NCBI GenBank assembly: GCA_016794365.1
Contig: JAEUKB010000097.1
Coordinates: forward strand, 62,001-126,000
Direction of reading: 5' to 3'
DNA: 64,000 nucleotides
Source of the DNA: Myxococcales bacterium
GTDB lineage: Bacteria > Myxococcota_A > Polyangia > Palsa-1104 > JAEUJZ01
The translations under genes were made by a program, and so were the position numbers. How positions within the stretch are numbered: position 1 is the stretch's first letter; every line of letters starts with the position of its first letter. The notes beneath the pieces are model-generated. The model saw only the letters and a program-made list of their open reading frames with translations, was not told the DNA's origin and made no database searches. This document shows, piece by piece, positions 31,693-41,571 of this stretch.

Positions 31693-32772
31693 ATGAGACG
31701 CCGCAACATCCTTCTGTCCCTCGTCCTTCCGCTTGCGCTTGGAGGCTGCATCACCAGCAACCCGACGTACTGCGAAGATCCAGCCACATGCAGTGAAACC
31801 GACGGCATCTTGAGCGCTGGCGACGATCTGGCGCAGACCAGTCAAGATCTGGCGACGACAGCAAGCGATCTTGCGGGTCCAATGCAGGACATGTCGATGG
31901 CAGCGCTCGATCTAAGCAAGCCGGGACCGTCGGCGATCATTCGCTTCGATCGCAAGGTCACCATCGGTCGCGCCAACATCGACATCATCGTCATTGGTCC
32001 CAGCGACGATGGAAAAGAGATCACCAAGAAAGGCGCGCCACTGCCGTGGGTGCTGCTCTCACCTGGGTTTTCCACCGATCACAAGCAGTATCAAGGCTAC
32101 GGCGATCGCTTGGCGAGCTACGGGATCGTCACGATCTTGCAGAAGTCGCCGAGCGAGTGGAACCATGCAACCTATCGCGATGAGACGGTGCAGCTGATCA
32201 CTTGGCTGCTCAATCCGTCGGGAATGGGTGCCGATCGGCTGAGCGGACGGCTCGACAAAGATCGGCTTGGACTGGTCGGTCACTCGCTGGGTGGAAAGAT
32301 CAGCTTCCTCGTCGCACAGAATGACATGCGAGTGAAGGCACTGCTAGGCATCGATCCGGTCGATCAGCGCGATCCAACGGCGGTCTCGGGCATGGCCAAG
32401 CTCAAGCTACCGTCGGGAGTCGCGATCGGCTATCTCGGTGAGACGATCAGCAAAGCAGGTGTGATGCCGTGCGCGCCCGCAAACTCCAACTATGAAGTGA
32501 TGTACAAGGCCAGTCCCGCCCCGGCGTTTTCGATCACGTTCGCTGGTGCGGCGCACATGGACTTCGTTGACAACCCCGCAAGCTGCTTCAACTGCGGCTT
32601 CTGCACCGGTAGCACAGCGCCCAAAGACCGAACCAACGCGCTGGCCATCAAGTACACCACCGCGTACTTTCTCTCGACGATTGGCGGCGACCGTCGCGCC
32701 CAAGACACCTTGTCCGGCACGCTGTTCCAAAAAGACGTGACCGCTGGCTACGTCACTCGAGAAGCAAAGTAA
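31693..32772 (+). CDS. Exported alpha/beta-hydrolase lipoprotein (chlorophyllase/cutinase-like)
   Basis: A 359-residue lipoprotein: signal peptide with LALGGC lipobox (Cys at about 19), then a linker of repeated Asp-Leu (DLAQTSQDLATTASDLAGPM) typical of this genome's lipoproteins. The catalytic domain has PWVLLSPGFSTD (oxyanion region), the nucleophile elbow GLVGHSLGGK and a plausible terminal His in AGAAHMDF, the layout of the chlorophyllase/dienelactone/PET-hydrolase-like group. Two Cys pairs near the C-terminus (CFNCGFC) may form disulfides. AAGGAG precedes the ATG at 31693, so the frame extension to 31654 is not used. An esterase role on the cell surface is inferred. Confidence 0.82.
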   Translation: MRRRNILLSLVLPLALGGCITSNPTYCEDPATCSETDGILSAGDDLAQTSQDLATTASDLAGPMQDMSMAALDLSKPGPSAIIRFDRKVTIGRANIDIIVIGPSDDGKEITKKGAPLPWVLLSPGFSTDHKQYQGYGDRLASYGIVTILQKSPSEWNHATYRDETVQLITWLLNPSGMGADRLSGRLDKDRLGLVGHSLGGKISFLVAQNDMRVKALLGIDPVDQRDPTAVSGMAKLKLPSGVAIGYLGETISKAGVMPCAPANSNYEVMYKASPAPAFSITFAGAAHMDFVDNPASCFNCGFCTGSTAPKDRTNALAIKYTTAYFLSTIGGDRRAQDTLSGTLFQKDVTAGYVTREAK

Positions 32773-32826
32773 GAACGCCAAACGAAACCGTATCGCCCGA
32801 TCCGTTAAGGAGCACATCGTCAGCCC

Positions 32827-34236
32827 ATGTCTACGCCAAGCCCCGCTTGTTCCCAGGCCCTTGCGGTCTTTGAAAAGAAGCACCCAGCGTATTTGGAAGA
32901 TCTCTGCAAGCTGGTGCGCATTCCGTCGGTCAGCTTCGAGGGGTTTCCGCCCGAACAAGTTGTCAGCAGCGCGAATGCGACCGCCGAGCTGCTCAGAGCG
33001 CGCGGCTTTGAAAACGTCCAGATCCTGACGCTGCCGGGTGTGCATCCTTACGTTTACGGCGACTACCTTCATGCACCGGGACAACCGACGGTGCTGCTCT
33101 ATGCGCATCACGACGTGCAGCCCGCAGGCGACGAGTCAGCCTGGCAGTCGCCACCGTTTGTTCCGACGATGCGTGACGGACGCTTGTTTGGCCGAGGAAC
33201 TGCCGACGACAAAGCGGGAATCATTGTTCATACCTCGGCGCTCGACGCGTATCTGACGGCAGGGGAAAAGCCACCGATCAACCTGAAAGTCCTCATCGAG
33301 GGTGAAGAAGAGATCGGCTCGGGCAACCTGGGCGACTTTATCGAACAGCACCTGGAGCTGCTCAAGGCCGACATCATGGTGCTCACCGATACGGGCAACT
33401 TCGATGTCGGCGTGCCGTCGATCACGACCAGCCTGCGCGGACTGTGTACGCTCGAAGTCGAAGTCACGTCGCTGCGGCAGTCGGTTCACTCGGGATCGTG
33501 GGGCGGACCGCTGCCCGACGCGGGACTGGCGCTGACCAAGATGCTGGCGTCGCTCACCGACGATCAAGGACGGATCGCGATTGCGGGCATCTACGACAAA
33601 GTCCGTCCGCTCAGCGAGGTGGAAAAGCAGAGCCTCAACTCGCTGCCGTTTACGATCGATCAGTTCCGCCAGCAAGCCGGTGTCATCGACGGTGTCCCGC
33701 TGCTTCCGGCGAGCGGCGAAAACCCGTGGACGATGATCTGGCGACAGCCATCGATCTCGGTGAACGCCGTCGAAGTATCCAATCGTCGAGACGCGCGCAA
33801 CATCATCAATGGCACGGCGTGGGCTCGCGTTGGAGTTCGTCTGGTTCCCGACATGAATGCCGACGAAGTGGTGGAAGCGCTGACGCAGCACCTTGTGACC
33901 CAAGCGCCGTTTGGTGTGCAGGTCAAAGTGACCGAGCTGGGAGCAAAAGGTCCGTGGTTTACGTCGCCCGATCATCCCGCGTTTGCTGCAGCGCTTCAGT
34001 CGCTTGAAGCCGGTTACGGTCGCGCGCCGGTGCTGATTGGCTGCGGTGGATCGATTGGCTTTGTCGGTCCGCTGTCGGAAAAGCTCGGTGGAGTTCCCGC
34101 GCTTCTCGTCGGAGTCGAAGATCCGTACACCAATGCGCACTCGGAAAACGAGAGCCTGTGCGTCAGCGACTTCTATAGCTGCATCCGTAGCCAGATTCAC
34201 CTGTTCGACAAGCTGGCGAGCCTACCAAGCAAGTAA
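32827..34236 (+). CDS. M20-family dipeptidase (zinc metallopeptidase)
   Basis: A 469-residue cytosolic M20 peptidase. Zinc and catalytic residues are in YAHHDVQPA, GRGTADDKAG, IEGEEEIGSGN, LTDTGNF and the final AHSENE. The dimerisation (lid) domain lies between about residues 210 and 350. Close relatives cleave dipeptides or act as carnosinase-like enzymes; the exact specificity is not readable. A TAAGGAG site lies about 12 bases before the ATG. It is 54 bases after the hydrolase lipoprotein on the same strand and converges on the alpha-2-macroglobulin gene, with a perfect 18-bp palindrome between them. Confidence 0.92.
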   Translation: MSTPSPACSQALAVFEKKHPAYLEDLCKLVRIPSVSFEGFPPEQVVSSANATAELLRARGFENVQILTLPGVHPYVYGDYLHAPGQPTVLLYAHHDVQPAGDESAWQSPPFVPTMRDGRLFGRGTADDKAGIIVHTSALDAYLTAGEKPPINLKVLIEGEEEIGSGNLGDFIEQHLELLKADIMVLTDTGNFDVGVPSITTSLRGLCTLEVEVTSLRQSVHSGSWGGPLPDAGLALTKMLASLTDDQGRIAIAGIYDKVRPLSEVEKQSLNSLPFTIDQFRQQAGVIDGVPLLPASGENPWTMIWRQPSISVNAVEVSNRRDARNIINGTAWARVGVRLVPDMNADEVVEALTQHLVTQAPFGVQVKVTELGAKGPWFTSPDHPAFAAALQSLEAGYGRAPVLIGCGGSIGFVGPLSEKLGGVPALLVGVEDPYTNAHSENESLCVSDFYSCIRSQIHLFDKLASLPSK

Positions 34237-34262
34237 CCGCCCTGCCCTCCTGAGATCGCGAG

Positions 34263-34280
34263 GATCGCTGCGCAGCGATC
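34263..34280. terminator. Perfect 18-bp palindrome at a convergent junction
   Basis: GATCGCTGCGCAGCGATC lies between the M20 stop (34236) and the alpha-2-macroglobulin stop (34288), so the transcript from either strand forms the same stem. Its position suggests a bidirectional transcript end. The stem has no separate loop bases, so a cruciform or protein site is also possible. Confidence 0.45.
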
Positions 34281-34287
34281 GCTTGGG

Positions 34288-37200
34288 CTAGTGAACCCAG
34301 ATGCCAATTCCGTCGGTGCTGCCTTGGAGTCCAGGCTCATACAGCGCGGTCGCTTTGGCGGGCGGAACCAAGTAGCGTCCCGCCGTGGTCGATCGCAGTG
34401 ACAGCGTGTGCTCGTGATGTCCAGCGGGCAGCGCATCCATGTAAATCAGCACGCGATCGCGTCGAATTTCCTCAAACGAGATGAGCCGACTGCGCGGACC
34501 CGACAGCGCCGAGCTGGCCGCCACGCCTTCGCGCTGAACCGCTTCCAGTCCCGCAGGCAGCGGAATGTCGAGCACCAGATGATGAACCGGCTGCTGACAC
34601 GACAGATCGATGTCCATCACCACGGCTTCGCCCGCCAGCAGCGATCCACTCGGCGCGATCAGTCCCGCCGCCGTTCGGAGCGTGCGCGTAAACGTGATGC
34701 CTTGTGAATACGCACCGTGCGCGGTCTTGGGCGTTGTCCACTCCAGCCCGACGCGATAGTGCATGGTGCCTCGGCCACTGCGCTGCAAGACCAGCGGCAG
34801 CTCATAGAGCGGCTTTTGCGGATCATCTTGCGGCGGAACCAGCGCCAGCAGCTTTTGCAGCGACAGATCGACATGCTGCGGAGGTGTCGCCGCTGACGGA
34901 ATCTTCGCACTCACCAGCGGCTCGTCGAGAAGCCAGGCCGAAGTCGTCAGATCCGAGCCTTCAATCGGATGTAGCCGGTTGTAGTCGCTCAGCGCCAGCA
35001 GCGCCCACGCACTGTCTTGTGTGCTCTTCCACGTTCCTTGCACCCGATCGAGGAGCAGCCCGCGCGTCAGCTTGCGCAGGTTCTGGTTCTTCGGCTGCAC
35101 CCGCAGCAGCGCCATCAGCACCGCCGCTTGCGTCCGCACCGTCGAGTGAAACAGCGCATCCAGGTTGTAAGGAAGCTGCTCTTTGACGTGCGCGCTCCGC
35201 TCACCGACGGAGACATTGGACATAATTTCCTCTGCCAGCGTCGCGACCCGCAGATCTTCGGGTGCCGTCCGATGCATCGCCAAAAGCAGCAGCGCGCGTG
35301 CAAACAAAGGAAGCTGCGCGCGATTGCCAAATAGCACGTTGTGCGCCAGCGGCTGCGGCTGTCCCATCTCGGACAGGACAAACGCGACCAGTGCGCGCTG
35401 GGTGCTATCGAAGTAATCCAGCGACAGCGGAGCCACCGTCGATCCAGGCTGCTCCGCTTCTTTCCTTGCCAGCAAGATCGCATGGCTGGCTGTCGTCGCT
35501 TCGAGCAGCTGACCTTCTTCGCTCGGCGATGGACTGGCCAAAAGTCGCGTCAGATACGTCGTCGCCCGCTGGAGCGAATCACTCGGCACCGGATGTCCAC
35601 CGTGGCTGGCCAGATACAGCATCCATGTCGCATACGCCGATCCGAACGGATGCGCGCGCTGGTCGTCGGGCCAGAACGCAAATCCACCGTGATACAGCTG
35701 CAAGCTCAGCAAGCGCTGAACCGACTGCTGCACCACGTTTTTGACATCCGATGCGATCGCGCCGCTTCCTTTGAACAGCTCGGGTGCCAGCACCGCAGGA
35801 ATCAGCCGCGAAGCCACGATCTCCAGCGAGCGATGTGGCGAGCTGACCAGCTGTCGCGCTGCGTCTTCCACCTGAATCAGTCCCGACGCACCGAGCGATA
35901 TGCTCAAGCCTCCCGGAGCAGGCAGCGCCGAAGTCGGAATCTGTAACGGGATCGCAACCGCGTCGGAATCAGACAGCACACCGTAGCGCACCGCTTTTTC
36001 AACCTGCGTTCGCTCTTGCTCGACGACGATGGGCAGCCGGACCAGATCGGTAAACGTGTCTTTTTTCGCGGTTCGACTCGTCGGAACAAACGTCGCAGCC
36101 AGCTCGATCTCAGCGGTGCCTGCGTGGTTGCCTTGCACCTCGATCGGAATTTTGGCCGGGACGTTGCGATCCATCGACTGCTCAAAGGTCGGCGACGAAA
36201 CCAGCGTCAGCGGAGGCAGCAGTCCATCGAACTTCAGCCGCGCCGTGACCTGCAAGTTGCCGCGCATGTTGGTGTGGTTTTGCACCATCGCCGTCACTTC
36301 CGCGCGATCGCCGGGCCGCAGCAGCCGAGGAATCGCCGCGCGCAGCACCATCGGCGCTGACACACGAACACGAGCATCCGACGCTCCGAAGCTGCCAGGG
36401 CTCATCCGATCCGACATCGAAGCCATCACCACCGCAAAGATCCGAAACGTCGTCAGACTATCGGGCAGCGGCAGCGTCGCCGTCACTTTTCCGTCTGGCC
36501 CCGTCGGAAGATCGGCAATAAACAGCGGCGTCGCCATGAGGTCGTTGCGCGCATCCAGCGCCACTGGCTTCACGTCAGACGATTCTTTGGACACCTGCGG
36601 CGAGCCCATCGACCCAGCGAGCAGATCTTCACCATCGGAACGACCTGGCTGCCACGGCTCTGCCGCTTGACGAACATACGGACGAATCAGCGTCGCAAAG
36701 GTATCGCGACGGCTGGTCTCGATGCGCTGACGCGGCAAAAAGTGCGTCACAAAGCCTTGCGACATCCGATCCGGCGTGACCATCGCTTGGGTAAAGTCCA
36801 TCGCCGCTTCATCGACGGCCCACAGCGATACGCGCGCATTTTGAATCGGCGTCCCCAGCGCACGATGCGAGACGCGGACCGTGATCGGAACCTGCGCACG
36901 CGGACCCGCTTCTTTGGGCGCATCAATGTTTACGCGCAGCCGCAGCATGTCGATTTCGCCTCGGACGCTGGCCATCGCTTCGAGCAGCACCGGCGGTGAC
37001 TGCTTGTCTCCAAACACAGCCAGCGCGCGCAGTCGAACGCCCGCAACCCAGGTGTCGTCCGTCGGAAACTCATGCTGCGCCACACCGTCGCGGAAGCTAA
37101 GCAGCACATGTTCCCGCAGGCCGTTGCGCTCGGCCAACAGCAGACCACGCTCCAGCGATCGAGGCCCACGCACCGTCACATGCAGCGTCGATTGATGCTT

Positions 37201-40200
37201 GAGCGACTCCTGTCCCGTCTCGATGTACAGCTTATCGACGACCGCTTTTTGCGCGATCGCGGGCAGCGCATTTCCACTCGGCAGCACCGAAAAGCCCGTC
37301 CGCGTCACGGCATGAACGGTATCGACGCCATTTGCACCGCGCAGCGTCACGTCGTAGTCACCGACCAGGTTGGCGGTAAAGACACACTCGGGATCGGGTC
37401 CGGCGTTGGGCACATCGAGCGTACAGGAATGAACCGGCTCACGTCGCTGCTCGTGACGAACCAAGATCTCGACGCCGCGCTCGCTGCGATAGACCGGAAC
37501 GCTGGCTCGACGCTCGACGATGACGCGCACACCGGGTGCCGACAGCCGCGATCCGTCGTAATAGAGCGCTCGCACCGGCAGCTTCACCACATCGCCCGTC
37601 CGAGCCTGCTTCTTCGGAGTCTGCGTCGCCAGATAATAGCGCGCCGGATGCACGATGTACTCGGTCTGAGCGCCTGAGCGCTGGAACGCATCGTCGGAGA
37701 TCGTCGCCGCAACCTGACAGCGACTGGTGAACTCAGGAATCGCATGTCCCGACGGAGGCGCAAACTCCAAGATGCCAATCGGCGGCGGACGATCCCCGCT
37801 CGACAGAGGCACATCGACAAAGCCGGTGGTGCCGCGCTCGCCCAGCTCTGCCGGAGGCCGACTTCCCACGTCCCACGTCGAGGCCAGCCCGGGCGGACGG
37901 AAGCGCACCGCGTGACAGCGCTGCTGATACGCCGCTTTGCGAATCCGAACCAGGCCGCCGTACGAATAGTCCGCCGTCACCCGAATCGTCGGACGAGTCC
38001 CCGCAATGACATCGCCGGGAATCGGCATCGCAGCGACGGAAAACTCGGGCCGCCGTGTCTCTTCGATAAAGACCCGCGTCTGCGTCATTTCCCCGAGCAC
38101 TTGTGCGACGATCGAATAGCTTCCAATCGGCGTACCCGGCGGAACCTTCAGCTCGGCAAAGAACTTTCCTTCGCGCGTCGTCTTCGACTCAGCCAGGATC
38201 ACGGTCTGACGGAACTCATCGACCAGCTCGATCTGGACCGGCGTGCCTTCGGGCAGAAGTCGCGTTCCGCTCTTATACGCCGAGGTATCGACGAGCGTCA
38301 TGCCCAGCACGCGAATGCTGTCGTCGGGACCGTAGGTTCGTCTCTCGGACAAGACCAGCGCACGCACTTCTTCACCCGGTGTCAGGCCCGGCGCTGCGAT
38401 CTTTTGCTCCGACGAGACTCGACCATCTGGCGGCAGATACACCCGGTCTTTGCTCGATGGCTCCGACGCGGACAAGAGCGAAGCCGGAGATCGCTCCGCC
38501 CACTCAAACAGGCCCGGCAGCGACAGCAGACCGCTTGCGTCCGTCTTGCCCAAAAGCAGCGGCTCTCGACCCGGCGAATACTGATGCACTTCGGCACCCG
38601 AGACGGGCTGACCGCTCGACAGCTTGGTCAGATACAGCAGCGAACGATTGGCCCCCGTGAGCAGCACTGGCGCCAAGTCCGTCACGCGCACCAGCATCAG
38701 CACCGACGGTGGAAGCTTGTCACCTCCGCCCGGCGTCAGCTCTGTCACCTTCGCTTCGAGCAGCACCGCACCGCGTACTTCGCCGAGCAGCTCGCGCAGA
38801 TCGATCTCTGCCGACGCCCACGCAGTCGGTCCCGTCGGAATCAGCGTAAGCTGCTTGTGCTTCTGTCCCAGCGACGAATCCGGCCAGTTCAGCCGACTCA
38901 GGCGCTCTCGACTGGGCCATGCCACGTCGCTGCCGCTCTTACCGGACAGCCCAACCAGCGTCTCGGGCTCTAGCACCACGGCGCGCACGCTGACGCCACG
39001 GACATAGCGACTCTCGATGCCAACGGTCAGTCGTCCCGACGCTGGCAGCGTTCCCCCCGAAGCCGCCCAGCGCAGCATCGGTGCCCGCGCAAACACCGGA
39101 CGCAGGCTGACCACTTTACCGAGTCGCTGATGATGGCGATCGGTCAGCTCAGCACCGACATCGATTCGATACTGCACATCGGGACGGAAGCGCCCGTGCA
39201 AAATGACCTGAGCGCTCGCACCTTCTCCGTCGGGAAACAGTAGCTCTGTCGAGTAAGCGCCCGGCTGCGGAGTCACCCGAATGTACCGCGTCTGCTGCTT
39301 GGTGATCGGCGCGCTAAACTTCAGCGTCACGGGCTCGACGGTACAAGGTGCTTTGCTAAAACACGTCAGCTGCTCGACGGACAGAAGCTGCGGCGTCTGA
39401 AAGCGCACCACGTTCTGCGCATCCGTCGGGAGCGGACCTTGCAGCCCACGTAGGCCCTTGCTAACCGTCAGCGTCACTTGGCTGCCACTTGGCCAGCCAC
39501 CCGTCGGAACCACCGCGTACAGCCGATCCGGCGAGACTTCTTTGTCGGGCACCTCGAAGCGCTTGCGATCGACTTCACTGGCGCGCTGAAGCTGTACCGT
39601 CAGCGTTCGATTCGGACGAACCGCACCCGCGAGCGGCACCGCATTGGCCACGATATGACTGCTCAGTTCCTCGACGGTGGTTGGCTGATCCACCGACAGA
39701 AGCACCGGATCGGTACGCGGCTGCGGATCGTCGGGACTTCGTCGCGGCAGCAAAAAGAAGCGAACCTGTGGCGGAGATGTCTCGAACGACCAGTTGAGCG
39801 GCTCGCTGTGAGACGCACCGTCGTAGGAATCAATCCGTCCACGCAGCAGCACCGAAAAACGACGCGCCAGCGGCAGCGGCTGCGACGGCTCAAACACCAG
39901 CAGATCCGGGTTCGCGAAGTAGGTTCGTCCGGGCACGCTCGGCTCGATAAGCAGCGTCGGATTGTGCTCGCTGTCCGACGGAGCAACCGGCTGATTGAAG
40001 CGCACAAAGACAAGCGCGTGCGAGTCGGTTCGTCCCTGCGGTCCATATCCCAAGATCCGCAGCGGTGCCGCCGCGCTCGAGTCAGGCTTCGGCCTTGGAC
40101 TGCTCAGCGACGGACCAAGTGCCTCTAACGTATGCGCTGGCCGAGGCGGCTTGCTCTGCGGAGCGTTCCCGTTGCGTTCTCTGTGACATCCCGTACAAAA

Positions 40201-40248
40201 CAGGAAGGCCAACAAGAGCCCGCAGAACCGATAAACGGTCACGCGCAC
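34288..40248 (-). CDS. Bacterial alpha-2-macroglobulin-like lipoprotein without thioester
   Basis: About 1,986 residues. The leader RVTVYRFCGLLLAFLFCTGC ends in a lipobox. The longest frame runs to 40455, but it would overlap the divergent acyl-CoA dehydrogenase, so a GTG at 40248 or 40242 is the likely start. MG-type beta domains fill the N-terminal ~1,250 residues. The A2M signature (PLFIADLPTGPDG ... LPLPDSLTTFRIFAV) follows, then the alpha/alpha toroid (FAFWPDDQRAHPFGSAYATW). At the place of the CxEQ thioester in PYGCVEQ-type motifs the sequence is PHRSLEIVASR (35818-35829 encodes SLEI), so Cys and Gln are both lost. It is probably a periplasmic protease-trap or envelope-defence relative of YfaS. 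No penicillin-binding protein PbpC, the usual partner, is adjacent. Confidence 0.88.
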   Translation of the reverse strand: MRVTVYRFCGLLLAFLFCTGCHRERNGNAPQSKPPRPAHTLEALGPSLSSPRPKPDSSAAAPLRILGYGPQGRTDSHALVFVRFNQPVAPSDSEHNPTLLIEPSVPGRTYFANPDLLVFEPSQPLPLARRFSVLLRGRIDSYDGASHSEPLNWSFETSPPQVRFFLLPRRSPDDPQPRTDPVLLSVDQPTTVEELSSHIVANAVPLAGAVRPNRTLTVQLQRASEVDRKRFEVPDKEVSPDRLYAVVPTGGWPSGSQVTLTVSKGLRGLQGPLPTDAQNVVRFQTPQLLSVEQLTCFSKAPCTVEPVTLKFSAPITKQQTRYIRVTPQPGAYSTELLFPDGEGASAQVILHGRFRPDVQYRIDVGAELTDRHHQRLGKVVSLRPVFARAPMLRWAASGGTLPASGRLTVGIESRYVRGVSVRAVVLEPETLVGLSGKSGSDVAWPSRERLSRLNWPDSSLGQKHKQLTLIPTGPTAWASAEIDLRELLGEVRGAVLLEAKVTELTPGGGDKLPPSVLMLVRVTDLAPVLLTGANRSLLYLTKLSSGQPVSGAEVHQYSPGREPLLLGKTDASGLLSLPGLFEWAERSPASLLSASEPSSKDRVYLPPDGRVSSEQKIAAPGLTPGEEVRALVLSERRTYGPDDSIRVLGMTLVDTSAYKSGTRLLPEGTPVQIELVDEFRQTVILAESKTTREGKFFAELKVPPGTPIGSYSIVAQVLGEMTQTRVFIEETRRPEFSVAAMPIPGDVIAGTRPTIRVTADYSYGGLVRIRKAAYQQRCHAVRFRPPGLASTWDVGSRPPAELGERGTTGFVDVPLSSGDRPPPIGILEFAPPSGHAIPEFTSRCQVAATISDDAFQRSGAQTEYIVHPARYYLATQTPKKQARTGDVVKLPVRALYYDGSRLSAPGVRVIVERRASVPVYRSERGVEILVRHEQRREPVHSCTLDVPNAGPDPECVFTANLVGDYDVTLRGANGVDTVHAVTRTGFSVLPSGNALPAIAQKAVVDKLYIETGQESLKHQSTLHVTVRGPRSLERGLLLAERNGLREHVLLSFRDGVAQHEFPTDDTWVAGVRLRALAVFGDKQSPPVLLEAMASVRGEIDMLRLRVNIDAPKEAGPRAQVPITVRVSHRALGTPIQNARVSLWAVDEAAMDFTQAMVTPDRMSQGFVTHFLPRQRIETSRRDTFATLIRPYVRQAAEPWQPGRSDGEDLLAGSMGSPQVSKESSDVKPVALDARNDLMATPLFIADLPTGPDGKVTATLPLPDSLTTFRIFAVVMASMSDRMSPGSFGASDARVRVSAPMVLRAAIPRLLRPGDRAEVTAMVQNHTNMRGNLQVTARLKFDGLLPPLTLVSSPTFEQSMDRNVPAKIPIEVQGNHAGTAEIELAATFVPTSRTAKKDTFTDLVRLPIVVEQERTQVEKAVRYGVLSDSDAVAIPLQIPTSALPAPGGLSISLGASGLIQVEDAARQLVSSPHRSLEIVASRLIPAVLAPELFKGSGAIASDVKNVVQQSVQRLLSLQLYHGGFAFWPDDQRAHPFGSAYATWMLYLASHGGHPVPSDSLQRATTYLTRLLASPSPSEEGQLLEATTASHAILLARKEAEQPGSTVAPLSLDYFDSTQRALVAFVLSEMGQPQPLAHNVLFGNRAQLPLFARALLLLAMHRTAPEDLRVATLAEEIMSNVSVGERSAHVKEQLPYNLDALFHSTVRTQAAVLMALLRVQPKNQNLRKLTRGLLLDRVQGTWKSTQDSAWALLALSDYNRLHPIEGSDLTTSAWLLDEPLVSAKIPSAATPPQHVDLSLQKLLALVPPQDDPQKPLYELPLVLQRSGRGTMHYRVGLEWTTPKTAHGAYSQGITFTRTLRTAAGLIAPSGSLLAGEAVVMDIDLSCQQPVHHLVLDIPLPAGLEAVQREGVAASSALSGPRSRLISFEEIRRDRVLIYMDALPAGHHEHTLSLRSTTAGRYLVPPAKATALYEPGLQGSTDGIGIWVH

Positions 40249-40407
40249 GCAGCGCAACCATGCAGAACTCGCCCCCAAGCATGACCATTCTACGCGAAAA
40301 CAAACGTAATTCGGGACACAAATAAGACCGCGATATGACCAACCTACGCAGGCTGTTTGCACCGCGCTTGGATGTAAACCGCGCAGACGTGGGCGTACTA
40401 TCGCGCC

Positions 40408-41559
40408 ATGCCCTACCTGTTTGAAACCGAGGAACATGCGGCGCTGCGTGCGCAAGTGGGACGCTTTGCCGAGTCAGCCATCGCTCCGCACGCGAGCGCG
40501 TGGGAAGAAGCAGAAGGGTTTCCGCGCGCGCTCTATCAGCAGGCCGCCGCAGCGGGAACGCTCGGCATCGGATTTCCCGTCGAATACGGTGGCAGTGGCG
40601 GCGACATCACCCACCAAATCGTCGCGAGCGAAGCGCTGACGCTACACGGACGCTCCGTCGGAACCGCCGTCGGGCTGGGCAGTCATCTCATCGCGCTGCC
40701 GCCGATCCTGGCGCTGGGAAGTGACGCGCAAAAGCAAGCCTACATTCCGCGCGTGCTGTCGGGAGAGTGGATCGCAGCGCTGGCGATCACCGAGCCAAGC
40801 GGCGGAAGCGATGTCGCCGCGCTCCAGACCAGGGCCGTCCGTCACGATGAGCACTATCTCGTAAACGGTAGCAAGCTCTACATCACCTCAGGCTGTCGTG
40901 CCGACTTGGTGGTGACAGCGGTGCGCACCGATCCCGATGTCAGCAAGCGTCACATGGGCCTGTCGCTGCTCGCGATTGAAAAGGACACGCCGGGCTTTTC
41001 TGCCAGTCGCAAGCTCCGCAAGATGGGCTGGTCCGCGTCGGACACCGCTGAGCTGTCGTTTGCTGACTGTCTCGTGCCCGTCACGCAGCGAATCGGAGAC
41101 GAAGGCAGCGCGTTTTTCGCCATCCTGCGCAACTTTTCCGCCGAGCGCCTACTGCTCGCGGCTCAGTGCGTGGCGATCGCTCAGCTTGCCTATGACGAGT
41201 CGGTGTCCTTTGCCAAGCTACGGACCACGTTTGGCAAGCCGCTCTCGCGTCATCAAGTGATTCGCCACAAGCTCGCGGACATGGCCACCCAGCTTGCTGC
41301 CGCGCGCGCACTGGTTGGGGAATGTGCGATTCGCTGTCAGCGCGGAGAAGTGTCGATGAGCCAGCTCGCGATGTGCAAGAACACAGCCACCGATATGTGC
41401 AGCTTTGTCGTCGATGAAGCCGTCCAGATTCACGGCGGTCAGGGCTACATTCGGGAATCCCTGGTGGAACGGCTCTATCGCGATGCGCGCCTGTATCCCA
41501 TCGGCGGAGGCACGCGCGAGATCATGAACGAGATCATCGCGCAAGCAGAGGGCTACTGA
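40408..41559 (+). CDS. Acyl-CoA dehydrogenase
   Basis: A 383-residue FAD enzyme of fatty-acid or branched-chain acyl-CoA oxidation. Landmarks: GIGFPVEYGGSGGD (about 52-65), ALAITEPSGGSDVAAL (FAD-binding), NGSKLYITSG, FGKPLSRHQVI, and the C-terminal QIHGGQGYIRE and YRDARLYPIGGGTREIM. In short/medium-chain enzymes the catalytic base is the Glu of EGT; here it is GGT, as in the LCAD-type group, so the base must lie elsewhere and the chain-length class is uncertain. There is no Shine-Dalgarno; TACTAT ends 6 bases before the ATG, consistent with a leaderless start. It is convergent with the M1 aminopeptidase. Confidence 0.92.
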   Translation: MPYLFETEEHAALRAQVGRFAESAIAPHASAWEEAEGFPRALYQQAAAAGTLGIGFPVEYGGSGGDITHQIVASEALTLHGRSVGTAVGLGSHLIALPPILALGSDAQKQAYIPRVLSGEWIAALAITEPSGGSDVAALQTRAVRHDEHYLVNGSKLYITSGCRADLVVTAVRTDPDVSKRHMGLSLLAIEKDTPGFSASRKLRKMGWSASDTAELSFADCLVPVTQRIGDEGSAFFAILRNFSAERLLLAAQCVAIAQLAYDESVSFAKLRTTFGKPLSRHQVIRHKLADMATQLAAARALVGECAIRCQRGEVSMSQLAMCKNTATDMCSFVVDEAVQIHGGQGYIRESLVERLYRDARLYPIGGGTREIMNEIIAQAEGY

Positions 41560-41571
41560 CCCTTCCTCGAA

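Noticed and set aside
40249..40455. Upstream extension of the alpha-2-macroglobulin frame
   Set aside because: It would overlap the start of the divergent acyl-CoA dehydrogenase and lacks a signal peptide at its own start.
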